Below are positions 11,430 to 22,932 of a stretch of 64,000 nucleotides of DNA, piece by piece. The stretch is from positions 23,588,758 to 23,652,757 of the forward strand of contig CM073323.1 of assembly GCA_037043015.1 (NCBI GenBank), given 5' to 3'. The DNA comes from Bryum argenteum. Its lineage: Eukaryota > Streptophyta > Bryopsida > Bryales > Bryaceae. Under the pieces are notes generated by a model. The model was not told where the DNA came from. It ran no database searches and saw only the letters and a program-made list of their open reading frames with translations. A program made the position numbers and the translations under genes. Each line of letters starts with the position of its first letter. Positions within the stretch are counted from its first letter, which is position 1.

Positions 11430-11720
11430 ACCGTACAATTTTGTAATACATACATTGTACATCATGTGGCTCAAATCTTGAGTCATGAGGCCTTATAGAT
11501 TGCAATACCATAAAGTATTAGTACTCAAGAAACATCACAAAATCTTAACGTTTTGAAGTAAAAATGATACCAATATACTTATTGCAATAAGAAATATCAC
11601 CTACTAAAAATAAAAATTACCTTCATCTCAATAGCATCCTTAAACAAAAAAACTCTTTTTTTGCACAAATAATAACCTTGCAATGGTGAAAAATAACCAA
11701 AATAAATTCAAAGAAAAACA
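11430..11720 (+). repeat. Dispersed repeat family R1, copy b
   Basis: Direct-orientation relative of copy a about 500 bp away: CATGTGGCTCAAATCTTGAG, CATGAGGCCTTATAGATTGC, then the same CTTCATCTCAATAGCATCC and ACCTTGCAATGGTGAAAA modules. Confidence 0.7.
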
Positions 11721-11819
11721 ATCCCAAAATCAAACCCTTTGCAATTAAATCTACGTCTTCTCTTCAATACATCTTTGAATTTTTCAAAATTTATACCACT
11801 AAAACTAGACTTCAATTGG

Positions 11820-12780
11820 AGTCCATCCCAAAAAATAAAGTCAAAATCCAATAGTGGATGAAGGAGATATAGCTCCTTCAAAATTATCCATTTATTGACT
11901 TTTTTTCAAGATAGAAACATTGTTGCAAATCCAATACCAAATATATTTGGATTTAAAACCTTTCAACTAAAAAAATTTAGCCTTCAACTTAAGATCATGA
12001 ATTTATAAAATTTCATTAATACTTAATTTTTTATTTCCCATAATTGCATCACAATGGTAAAACATGCCCCATGTTTGAAAAGTCTGAAACAAGAGTTGCC
12101 TTCACTTGAATGCATGCCATTTATTCATAGTTCATTGTATAAGTTTGCAAATCAGACTTATATATAGTAGAGATAAGGCTTGCTTTGGGACCCAACCCAA
12201 TTGAATTCATTTAAAACAAATTTCAGGTGAAGAAGTTATGGGTCTTCAAAGTTGTTGCTCTCATCTGGAATGTAGTTTTTTGACATTCAACCCTCTTAAG
12301 GGTTAAACTTGTACAAAACTTAAATTCAATTATAGATGAAGGAGATACATCTTCTAAAAACCCACAGAGTTTTTTAGTTTTTTTAGTATAGAAACATCAT
12401 TCAAATCCAACCTCCAAAAGTATTCAAATAAAAAATCTTCCAATTACAAAGTTGATGAATTTTACTTTATAATCATACTTAGGTAAAAAATTCATAATAA
12501 AGTTAATTGGATTTCACATAATTAGCTTGCAATTGTAAAACATGCCTTTTGTTTGAAAACTCAAAAACAATAGTTGCCTTCACTGAAATGCATGCCAAAA
12601 ATTCATACTTTCTTGATTGAATATGAAATTTTTACCACATAATCTAGTATGGATTTAAAACCTAATCTAATCTAAGTAAATTTGTTAGGATAAACTTTAA
12701 ATCAAGAAGTTTTTGGCTCTTCAAGGTTTCAGCTTGTTATCAAGATTGTTGTTTTTCTACATTCAACTTGTTTAGGTCAA
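11820..12780 (+). repeat. Diverged tandem duplication, unit about 475 bp
   Basis: Two units (about 11820-12300 and 12300-12780) share the same series of phrases: GATGAAGGAGATA, ATAGAAACAT, AGTTGCCTTCACT, ATGCATGCCA and TTTTTCTACATTCAAC or variants. They may be the downstream part of R1, since copy 56110 also ends with an ATTGTTGCCTC module. No coding capacity. Confidence 0.65.
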
Positions 12781-15700
12781 TGAAGGTGTTGACATATTAT
12801 TTACCAAATGAAAAGACATGGATGAAGGCGTTATCAATACAGTGGGAACAACAAAAAAAATTATCATGGAAATTCAAGAATAGTACTTAAATGTCATAGT
12901 CACCTTTTTAAAGACAAAATTTAAAAGATATTCTTTGATGTCATTTGATGGAGACATTTCTAGCAACATCCCCTCGGAGCAATCAATGGCTTCTAGCATA
13001 CAATTTTAAAACAATAATAAAATGCTAATGTAATTTTTCTATGTAATATATGTTAAGATTGATCATAACAAAATTTCAACGAACCAAAGACCATAAAAAC
13101 AATGAGATTTGCCCTCCACACAACAACAGAAATTAACAAGGAAAATTAATACAAGATTACAAACAAATTACCATCCAAAAAACCAAAAATATTAACAAAA
13201 TACAAAGAGCTATTACAATTTATTTTAATATCAAGAATCTAAATTTGAGTTTATTTCTTTGTTGAATTTCACTCCCTCTTGATTCCATATATGAACACAT
13301 GTTGCAATCATTAGAAATTCTATTACATTACATTTCATACACTTACTAGTAGAATAACTGTTCCTTGCAACAATAATTATTCAAACAATCATAAACTATT
13401 TGTCCTCTATGGCTTTTCAAGTTTTTTCAAATAAGGTCATAAATGGGTGTTCAATCTTTAGGTGTCATCAACTATATGCATGCTTTATTAAATTAAACGC
13501 ACTAACAACCTTTGGCTTGCTAGTGATGGGAATGTAAGGAGATTATTGCAAAATCATGTCGGCTATCAAGAAGGGTGCTCAGCCTGTTTAGAAGCACTAC
13601 TGAATTTTGAGCTTGCTATTTGTAAAGCGTGTACAATTTGTGGAGATAAGTATTGGAATGGGCTTAGAGGGCTAGATCTCTCAAGAAGAATACAATAAAT
13701 ACTCTTGGAAGCAAATCCAAGAGGGCAAATCCGAGAGCTTTCTGGAGCCTTGTGTAAATTCTCACATCTGCTTCTCTAGGATATTCTGACATCTTTTGCC
13801 TAAACTAGCTTGTACGAAGATTATTGCACACTTGTTTCTTCTACACTCCCACACACACGCATGCCTTTCTCACACAGTTCAACTAAAACCACAATACTAG
13901 TGTTCCTCGTTAGGCTCAAAGATTAGCAGTAAGGCCACTTAAACTAGAGCCAAGCATTATGGATTTCAAACCTAGAAGAAAATATCCAAATCCAATGCGT
14001 CTTGTAATTTTCTGATTTCAGCGTGTACGCAATCCATTTAGCAGCAATCATCAACTAACCTCTTAGGGGGCTTCAGAGGAGGCGAGTTTCAACGCAATCC
14101 ATGTAGGAGAGTGGTGAAAATATATCGACACAGTCTTTACAGTTGAATATCGATGCAGAAACCACAAATTCAACATCGATGTAGTAACGATTGCACATTT
14201 CCAAGGACTGCTAGTGACAAGGCAACTTGTATAAGCATTGCACGAAAGGTAGAAGAGCAGAGGAGGCACAAGGACGACGAGCAAGGCAAAAACTAAGATT
14301 AAAGAAGTAACACTCTTATGACATTTCAGCAAGGACTAGCAGGTTTTTGAGTATATGTCATTAGAATGTGTCGCGAAAAAGATACAAGCTCAACAATGAT
14401 AAAATTAACATCCTCCCTTGATATACATCAACATATGTAATAAGTTTTTTTTTTAATGTATTGTCGGTGACACAAAGAATCAAATCGCATCACTTCTATT
14501 TCACTCTACCAAGAAAATAACACGAATCATGATTTCTATGGATTGTGAAAATTAAAATAAATAATAGTGCTTTATTCTGAGAAAGGCTTCATTTAAAATT
14601 ATGGTTGTTAGATTTAGGAGTCTTTCATAATGTTGAAGAATTTATTCATCCCTACCCCCTATTTCTAAATGTCCAAGATTGCTTTTGATCAAATTTTATG
14701 TCAAGAAACAAATAAGATTAAAAAAATCTATGACATTCAATTTCTACAACAAATAAAAAAGAATATTCACCTTACTTCCTTTACCTAATTATTTTATAAT
14801 TGCAAAAACAAAGAACATATCTATTTTTGTTGTATTCTTTTTTTCTGATGGATAAGTTACTACACTAATTATTGAATTTAGTGTTGGACTTCCAATCACC
14901 CATTACAATTTATTTGCAAATCTAAGGACCATTAGTAATTGTACAATTGCCATATTATTTCTTTACAAATAGCCCTTAGGTTCGAAAGCAACATTAGGAG
15001 GGAGATTAAAATTTGCAAGGCTTCAAGTCATTTATGCACTAACTCAATGCGTATTTGTGTAAAAGAAGGGGACAATCTTGAGTAAAGGTGGCATGATTTG
15101 ATTTGAAATGCTAACAACTCCCAAAATAAATGCAACTTCACTGCTTTCTTTGGAAGTTTATGACCTCCTTAGATTTTCTTCTTTTTGCCTACGATTCATG
15201 GTAGCAACAAGAAAGCACTTTTTTTCAGAGTTTGCAATTCTATGTTTCCTCAATCCAAAGGTTTATGTTTTTAGGGCGATCAACAAATGTCGTCATGAAG
15301 TTTGAGGCTGCTACTTAACATTGTAATGCATTGTGATACTAATTGTGACCTTGTGAATATCCAAAAACAAGCAAAACATCTTTGATAATTTTTTGCATCT
15401 AATGTTGGAATTATTATATACTAGTGTAGTATAAGTATTGGAGTTGCCATATAGTATTCTGGTTTGTAAATAGTGTTTGAGACAACACCATATTATGTAA
15501 ATAGTGTAGTGGAAATACTGCTAAGAAATTGTTAAGAGTATATAGTTTCCAATCAAAATGCAATTATGCCTATTTAAATAGCGTCTCTGATGACATAAAT
15601 TTTGATCAATACAATTGTCGACTTTCCTCAAATTTCTACTAGTATAGTAAGCTAATACTTTTAGATAATAGGCATGCAAGATCATGATATTCCTAGCACA

Positions 15701-16789
15701 TAACATTTCACTTCAAATTCACGAAAGCAATTGTAATTGTTCCTTAATGGAACCAATTGGACACGCTTAGTGGAACCAATTGATCAACAAACCTATAACA
15801 CTTTATGCGGCCATGATTACACAAGAATAGCTTTTGTTGTTTCAAAAGTACTTGGCCATTAATGCTACTTTCTTACAAAAATTGGAATAGGGTGAAAGCA
15901 AACTTACGGCCATCAAATAGTTAGTACTTGAAAAGCACAAAACATCACTCATGAGATACTTGGAAACTTTAGAATGTAAAAAAATACTATTTACATATAT
16001 CTCCCTATATTTTTGGAGAAAAAGAAAAATTGGTCATCAAATCTTACCAAGTCCCTTATCATAAACTTCAAATTTATTTAGTGGTTTACCATTTTGAACC
16101 TCCTAACCGACCATTGAAGATATTATTTGTCACCAATTCAAATACTAACATACTAGGTCCACCCTAGTGTGCTTTGACAATTGACATCTCAACCAATGTA
16201 ATAATGTATTAATTAATGTGTACAATTCCCTCTTGACAATGTAAGAATTTTCCTCTCAAGTGGGGCACATTTTCAACCAATGAATTAACTTTAAAAATTT
16301 GTTATGCACTCATAAATGAAGGTGGAGTGCAATCACAATAGAATTCACAAAATTGTCAAAACAAATGTACATATTTATTGGAGAAAGAATAGTAAGAGAC
16401 TACAAACACTTCATACACTATTCAAAATTTAGTCTTTCCATCTATTTGTTTCATCTCCATCAATGTTCATTCTAGCATGCGAATTCGAAATAAGCACACA
16501 AAGCTGAAATACCAAGTCATACATGATAATGCTTTGCATCACTTCCTCTTGTGTTGTGGTCCAAATGAGACTAACAATCTTCGCCAATTTATTTATAGTC
16601 ATACTCCACTTTCTAACCACTTCAAAATTTTCTCACGTTCTAGAGCAATTTACAAACAAGTCAAGCTTAGAGAACCAATATATGGATATCAAATAGTAAT
16701 CACACCAAATTCGATAGTTGAGAGTTTTTCATCATTAGAAGAATCCTAGAAACAAATCCAAGCACAACTTTAATTGACAATAAAAATGT

Positions 16790-18560
16790 GTATGCATTAT
16801 AGATTGTAAGATTTGAAAATTTAAGTTTTCTTTCAAAATGTACAAACCATGAGGATTTCAGTTGAATTGACAAGCACTCCATGAGTGACACTAAAATTTC
16901 TTGTGAGTATGACATTTATTTCAATGCAATACTCCAGCTGAGTGTTTTGCATGTGTATGTTTTTTTCTATTTATGTCTTTACACACAACAAACATTCCAG
17001 TCATCTTCATACAATGTTTAGCAACAATGAGTTCAAAACATGAAACTATTATTTAAAACATGGTTAAGAAAAACTGACCATTATGACTTTAGGCACTAAA
17101 GACAATTACATGAATAAAGAAAGGAATTGGGACAGTAGAGTTCTCCGTAAAGAAGCTGCTTGTTTAAGGGACTATTTTTTGAGAAATCCCTTTGTACCAA
17201 GAAATGGAGTGTAAATGTAAAGACAAGAAATTTTGAGCTCTAGAAATGTGCAATTAAACTAAAGTAAGCATGACAACCACAGTACCACACCAATGGATTT
17301 TCTGTATTGGGAGCTTTAAAAGTAGGTAGAGTAAAAGACATGAAGTAAAAGAAAATAATATCCCATAGTTACTATTATTATTGCTTCAAGTACTAATGAA
17401 GTCCAAGAAAAACCGAAATTAAGTAAATGATTTGTAATTAATAACATCTTATACTACTAACTCTAACTAAGAATAGAATATATAAATAAGAATAGAAAGT
17501 AAAACATTTTAAATCCCGTAAATATTCAATGAAGTCAAATATATAATCATTTTTCATTTGAGGGTTATGCTAGCTAGGTCTGTGAAGTCTAGCTCACATT
17601 CTCTCCCGCTCGCTCTTGTTTGCTTTTTGTTTGCTTTTTGCTTGCTTTTTGCCACGAACGCCTTCTCAAGTTGTGATTCCAAGGTCAAGGTGTCCCTTAA
17701 GCTTCTCCGCCTTTGTTGATCTCCTTTCGGGTAGCTGCCAAGGTACAACTACACCGTCTGTGGTGCAACATGGATCATGATCAGGGGCCGGTCATCCCAC
17801 CTTCTGCTCGTGCGATTGGACCATACAGGGCACTGGGGCCCTTCGAAGAATCGTCGCTTGAGTTAGACCGTCTTCTACACCAGCACAATGCCTCGTGGCG
17901 TATGTGTCACGAAAAAAGATCTGAATACAGATGGATCATTGACATGCTATCCACTGATTCTCAATCTTACTATGCTTATGGCCCATTCGACTTCAAGCAC
18001 CATGAAACCTTTGAGATTCGAGAGTGGGTCACAGCTATTTCAGTGCCAGAGATTGGTCAGTTTGTGGGAACCGGTGGACATGGAATTATATGCCTTGACA
18101 GAAGTATCAGCAACGACGCCTTTTGGGTTGTTTGTATGCCCGACGATAGCCTCCGAGCTCCTGCGGATCCTCGTACTCTCACTATCAGGCCTGACATTGC
18201 AACCAGTCCAGTCAATGGTTGTGAACCTGGACAAGCTCATGACGAATGCATGTCCGCGGAGGTGGTGTCGGCCAAAGGAGGGGGGGATTCCTCCTCTAGC
18301 AGGGGAAGGTGACCGAAGGTCCCGGACGGATGGCTGTACACACCCGGAGAACGTCGATACAACCGGCGGCGATGGTGCCGAGGATATGATTCGGGGTTTG
18401 ATCGGAGGTTCTGCTGAAGGAGTGGCCGAAGGAAAACCGATTATTGCTCAGCTTGATGCATGTAAGCAATGATTCCAGAATGGTGGGTATGAGCAAGGAT
18501 TTGAGAACATCGTAGATGGACAGGGTCAGGGCCAGCCGACAGTTACAGAATTGTAGCACG
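16790..18560 (+). repeat. Segmental tandem duplication, unit 1
   Basis: Unit 1 matches 18930-20760 over non-coding upstream DNA (for example TCATCTTCATACAATGT, GACAATTACATGAATAA and AAAGGAATTGGGACA) and over the unknown gene. Divergence is greater upstream than in the coding part. The unit also carries a TTTGCTTTTTG repeat (17615-17651) expanded relative to unit 2. Confidence 0.85.
17770..18312 (+). pseudogene. Unknown protein family, copy 1, C-terminally frameshifted
   Basis: ATG at 17770 (MDHDQGPVIPPSARAIGPYR) gives 180 residues. The first about 165 are highly similar to the downstream copy, including GPYRALGPF, WRMC, RWIIDMLSTDS, YAYGPFDFKHHETFEI and VGTGGHGIICLDRSIS. After an SSSSRGR tail the frame stops at 18312. 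The related sequence (HPENVDTTGG) continues in the +1 frame to a stop near 18475, so relative to copy 2 there is one frameshift and loss of most of the C-terminal half. It could still make a short protein holding only the conserved N-terminal domain. I do not recognise the family: no enzyme motif, signal peptide or membrane segment is apparent. Confidence 0.6.
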
Positions 18561-18929
18561 TCAGACCTCTAAAGCTAAAATGACATTATGATGACACACC
18601 TCAACTTTCTGAGCTGTAGTTCAAAAACCATGTTATACTAGAGGTGATGTTAGGGAAAATCGGTGACAATATATGTAAAGGAGTGATATTATAAAACAAA
18701 TTGTGATTTCACAGAATTCGATGGAATCTATTCAAAGCTTAGTTACCTTTTAGTTCACTCAAGGATTTGCGTGAGAGTTGGATTGATTTAACCCCAAAAT
18801 GTCATATTTGTCAAGTCGGGACTTTTGCAAGTCTTCTTTTAGTTGAGAATTGCGGCAAGCACAAAGAAGTCAGGGCAAAGGTAAAAGACAAAGACAAAAG
18901 GCAAAGCACAACAAAGTGCACAAAGTAGC

Positions 18930-20760
18930 ATTATAAGTCCCAAAAATATCACTTTGTATCTATAGTAGCAAATATGGCCTTCCAAGCACTCTATTATACT
19001 AAATTGTTTCATAAATATGACATTTAAATTCTCTAAAATACTTGAGCTCCAACTTTTGCACAAATGTGTTGCTTGTTTATTTTAACTTAACGTGCTTGTG
19101 CACAGTACACATTCGAGTCATCTTCATACAATGTATAGCAATATTTAGCTCAGAACATGAATTATTCACCAACAAAAAAAGTTACCAACCATGGTTCGTA
19201 AAAACATGACCAAAATGACTCTAGGCATTAAGACAATTACATGAATAAGGAAAGGAATTGGGACACTATATCGATCAAATAGTGTTTTCTCACTAGTAAA
19301 TGATCGAGAAGTTACATCGCATCGATCTGCATGGTATCGGCAGTCGGGAAGATCAGACTCCATGATACCGGCAGTGGGGAAGCATGCATCGGTGGTGGGG
19401 AAAATCCATCTCCAATAAATTGCCGGCCGGCTCTGCGAAGTCTCACATTTGTCACATTCTCTCTCTCGCTTGCTTTTGCTTGCTTTTTGATAAGAACGTC
19501 TTTTCAAGTTGTCGTTCTCAAGGTCAACTGAAGGTGTGCGTCAATCATTCTAGCTTTTCAACCTTTATCGGGTAGCTGCCAAGCTACAACATCAGCGTTT
19601 GTGGTGCAACATGGATCATGATCAGGGGCCGGTTATCCCAACTTCTCCTCGTGCGATTGGACCATACAGGGCACTGGGACCCTTTGTAGAATCGTCGCTC
19701 GAGTTAGTCCGTCTTCTGCACCAGCAAAACGCCGACTGGCGTATGTGTTACGAACATAGATTTAAAAACAGATGGATCATTGACATGCTATCCACTGATT
19801 CTCATTCTTACTATTCTCAATCTTTCTATGCTTATGGCCCATTCGACTTCAAGCACCATGAAACCTTTGAGATTCAAGCGTGGGTCACAGCCATTTCAGT
19901 GCCAGAGATTGGTCAGATTGTGGGAACCGGTGGACATGGAATTATCTGCCTTGACAGAAGTATCAGCGACGACGCCTTTTGGGTTGTTTGCATGCCCGAC
20001 GATAGCCACCGAGCTCCTGCGGATCCTTTTACTCTCACTAGTACTCTCACTATCAGGCCTGACATTGCAACCAGTCCAGTCTATGGTTGTGGATTTGGAC
20101 AAGCTCATGACGATTCCACGTCCGTGGAGGTGGTGTCGGCCGAAGTAGGCCGGGATCCTTCAGCCTCTAGGGGGAAAAGGTACCGGACGAATGACTACAC
20201 ACAGCCGGAGAACGTCGACACAACGGGAGGCTGGATTGGAATACTGGACTTCTTTTTGAGCTCAATCGAAGATTCTGCCGTAGGAGCATCCAACGAGAAT
20301 ACAACTCTTGAAGGAGATCAAATTCCCGGTCCTCACTATGGCAGTGGTGTATCTGAGCAAGGTTCTCAGAACGGACAGGGTGAGCAAGCTAGGAAAGAAT
20401 CGTCGAGGAAGAGAGCACGTCAGACGCTTGGCCTCACCGCCGAAGACATTGCAACAGTTCCAATCAACGGTTATGAATCTCGACAAGCTCCTACACACGT
20501 TGACAGATACACGTCCATGCTCATGCTCGAGGGCTCGGAAGAAGAAAGCTTGGAAATGGCACGGTCCCGCACAGTTAACTTCGCACACCCAAGGAATCAG
20601 GCCGTGATCATACTGGAGGACTCGGATGAAGAAGGCTCTGAGATGGAAAGCTCCCAGACGGATGACAATATACAGCCATGGATTGTCGGCACAATCGGAG
20701 GAAATGGCGCAATTGGTGAATTTCAGAGCATGCTTTTGAGTGCAGTCGACTGAGAAGCAT
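18930..20760 (+). repeat. Segmental tandem duplication, unit 2
   Basis: Second unit of the duplication, in direct orientation. It contains the intact gene copy and matching upstream non-coding DNA (about 19095-19600). The two units are about 2.1 kb apart start to start. Confidence 0.85.
19611..20753 (+). CDS. Unknown protein with basic cluster and SUMO-interaction-like motifs (intact copy)
   Basis: Single-exon ORF of 380 residues from ATG 19611 (MDHDQGPVIPTSPRAIGPYR) to the TGA at 20753. The N-terminal domain (about 1-165) is shared with the upstream copy and keeps aromatic and His/Cys-rich motifs. The C-terminal half is acidic and low-complexity. It is built from repeated modules: IATSPVYG and IATVPING, then LEGSEEESLEM and LEDSDEEGSEM, then TQPENVDTTGG and IQPWIVGTIGG. 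A basic cluster (RKESSRKRAR, about residue 260) could be a nuclear localisation signal. AVIILEDSDEE (about 331-341) fits the SUMO-interaction motif pattern of a hydrophobic core followed by acids; SMLMLEGSEEES is a weaker second one. Two short in-frame duplications (adding YYSQS-like and TLTS residues) distinguish it from copy 1. Function unknown; a nuclear SUMO-reader role is inference only. Confidence 0.75.
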   Translation: MDHDQGPVIPTSPRAIGPYRALGPFVESSLELVRLLHQQNADWRMCYEHRFKNRWIIDMLSTDSHSYYSQSFYAYGPFDFKHHETFEIQAWVTAISVPEIGQIVGTGGHGIICLDRSISDDAFWVVCMPDDSHRAPADPFTLTSTLTIRPDIATSPVYGCGFGQAHDDSTSVEVVSAEVGRDPSASRGKRYRTNDYTQPENVDTTGGWIGILDFFLSSIEDSAVGASNENTTLEGDQIPGPHYGSGVSEQGSQNGQGEQARKESSRKRARQTLGLTAEDIATVPINGYESRQAPTHVDRYTSMLMLEGSEEESLEMARSRTVNFAHPRNQAVIILEDSDEEGSEMESSQTDDNIQPWIVGTIGGNGAIGEFQSMLLSAVD

Positions 20761-22680
20761 GTATTTCGCAATATATGGAATATTCAAATTATCAATTCAA
20801 TGATAGTTGAGATTGAGTTGAGCTAAACTGTATTTTGAGGAAATCAATGAATATTCTCAGTACAACGAATTACGTGTTGAGACGATAGTCTCGATCTGCA
20901 AACTGGAACTGGTGGATCGGAGCAAGGTTCGTCGACAGAAGTCAAGAACGTCCAAGATCAGCTGGCCGTTTGGATCCTGATAGGCAACTCAACTGCTCAT
21001 ATATCAATAGGAATATGAACTTACAACATGAAAGTAAACCTCAAAACAAAAGAAGTTAGGGCTATCAACTTACAATTTTAGTGTAGACGGCTTGCCTTCA
21101 TGCATAGCAAAAAACACATTGAATGCATACCATGCATCATCTTCACTTGCAAACTCTCCTGTTGATTTACTCCCTCATATTAGACTCATGTTAGCCTATT
21201 TCTATATGCTTAGTGAACTCCTTTTGAAATCTCATTTGAGAAGTTGTAACCAAATGGTTGATTTTTTTCATATTGGAATATACAACTCATAGTACAATTT
21301 GCCGAGGTGGAATGCTATTAAGCTTTTCACAACTATTCTTTCTTGACGAATGAACCATCCCCACAATGAATGGTCTCTCAATATAAGGTACAGACACCCA
21401 TACCAGTTAGCACCCCCATGACCGGTAAGTAGGTATTCTCACTGCCGCGCATGGCTGAACCAAAAAGAGATAATTTTATCCGTCAAGAGTGCGGTGCATG
21501 ATCTCATAGTGGAGGGGAGGTAGCCGAAACTGGTGCACTCAAATACGGAAATTGCTAATTACCAAATACGGAAATATGGCTATGGCTAGAATTGGGGGCT
21601 TCTAAATTAGCTTTGTGGTCCAGACTTGTCCGTTTAAGGTTCTCTCCATGCTCCATTTGCATGATGTCTGTTATGGTTTCTCAGCAATGGATTTTCCTTC
21701 ACTGCTTTTATTCCTATCCAAAATGGGTGAAGCTATATGGCGGTTGTGTGTCTGGGCTACTTTTTGACTCAAAAATTTGTAGTAATTTCAGATTTCCTTG
21801 AAAAAAAAATTAAAAATTTCCATTCTTCATGAACCTTATTTCCCTACAAAGGAAAAATAACTGCTCCTTCATAATCACAGCCACTCCATGCTCAAATGCT
21901 TAAGTTCTCCGTTATAGGTGCCTGTACCTTAGTCCTTTACTTTCACTACCTCCCCAAGCAGCCTTGGGAACACTTAGCAACTCCCACCTCGGCAAATCCT
22001 CGTGCCAAAACTCACATTCTGATAGCAGGACCATGGAAGCACCAAAATTCAACGACTCTTGAATCAATGCTCTCTGGCAGCGATATGGCAGAGTCCATTG
22101 ACAAGCTCCTCAGCGGACATCGGTCGGTGGTGTGGGAAGCACAAATAAGAAGAAGAACTTCATACCTATTTTGAAATCGATGTTAATAGAACGTTTGTTT
22201 GACCTATTCGATTACAGCCGAATTTCATAACACCAATAGAGATATGAAACCTACTGTAGATATCGGTAAACAATTGGGGAGTTTCTTCGGGCGATTGTGG
22301 GAAACAGTACGTACCTGTCAAATGGTGACATTCACAAAAATATGCATCAAACAATGTGTGATGATAAGTCGAGCGCCATGAGTATTGATCATCTCCACTG
22401 CAAAAGTGTAAAACTTGTTGAGTCAGCCGATGATGTTTCTTCACCAGTTTTGCAGTTCTTCAGGTGCATGATCGATCAGCTACCGATTGATCGGCGTCCG
22501 GTAATCACTCATCGCTACTGTGCTTCATTGGCGTTTCTTACTCTATTACTACATCACAAGGTACAGATCGAAACTTCCACTTGATCAATCGCCAGCATCG
22601 TCCACACACTCATCACTGTAGTTGATCGACAAATGATTCTAGTCATCGGTGAGTCTACATATACTTCTTGCAATCGGCAG
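20761..22680. other. Intergenic, with a short foldback relative at about 20765-20880
   Basis: 20765-20880 resembles the outer arms of the foldback element at 24568 (AATATTCAAATTAT, GTTGAG...GAGCTAAA, ATTACGTGTT). The rest, including about 20880-21000, which vaguely echoes the C-terminal modules of the unknown gene (GAGCAAGGTTC), shows no supported gene. Confidence 0.5.
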
Positions 22681-22932
22681 TAGCTAGTATCCCAGTAGCG
22701 TTTCTGGCCGGTTGTACTAGTTCGAATGGCGCATGTTCCATTTATGGCGATGGCACTGATCTTGGTGCCCCGCCCAGTGTGCAGTGCTGCTTGAAGGTGA
22801 AGGAGGTGTTACTCAGCGCCGAATGCCTGTGCTCCATCGCCAAAAGTCTCGGAGTCATGAAAGAGGAGGCGCTTAAGCTGCCTAGCAAGAAGCTCATTGG
22901 ACTTAAGTACAAACCGAGATACAAGTGCGATG
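22681..22932 (+). CDS. Lipid-transfer-protein-like (8-cysteine motif) exon, one cysteine missing
   Basis: The frame reads SVQCCLKVKEVLLSAECLCS, then an LPSK...PRYKCDG tail, preceded by GCTSSNGAC. The spacing C..C..CC..CxC..C is that of the plant LTP / LTPG 8-cysteine motif, small secreted or GPI-anchored lipid-binding proteins. The position normally held by Cys in LPxxC is Lys here (LPSKK), so one disulfide would be absent. The exon appears to end at GATG|GTACGT (22932). No ATG lies in frame at the 5' end, so a signal-peptide exon must lie upstream, or this is a remnant. The acceptor is one of two CAG sites at 22680 or 22696. Confidence 0.5.

Larger units (their letters stand above)
10654..16789. 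other. AT-rich intergenic desert with degenerate repeats
   Basis: Apart from the repeats listed separately, I find no ORF with an ATG start and a recognisable product. The longest frame (about 14063-14332 minus) begins at TTG and has no supporting signal. The DNA is rich in A/T runs and looks like old transposon debris. Confidence 0.6.

Noticed and set aside
14063-14332. Small hydrophobic protein with apparent signal peptide
   Set aside because: The frame begins at TTG with no upstream ATG; no family resemblance.
10654-16789. LTR retrotransposon in the AT-rich desert
   Set aside because: No long terminal direct repeats, primer-binding site or reverse-transcriptase-like frames could be seen.
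17888-18472. 194-codon frame overlapping copy 1 of the unknown family
   Set aside because: Out of frame over the conserved domain; only its last about 50 codons resemble the downstream copy, which is explained by the frameshift in copy 1.
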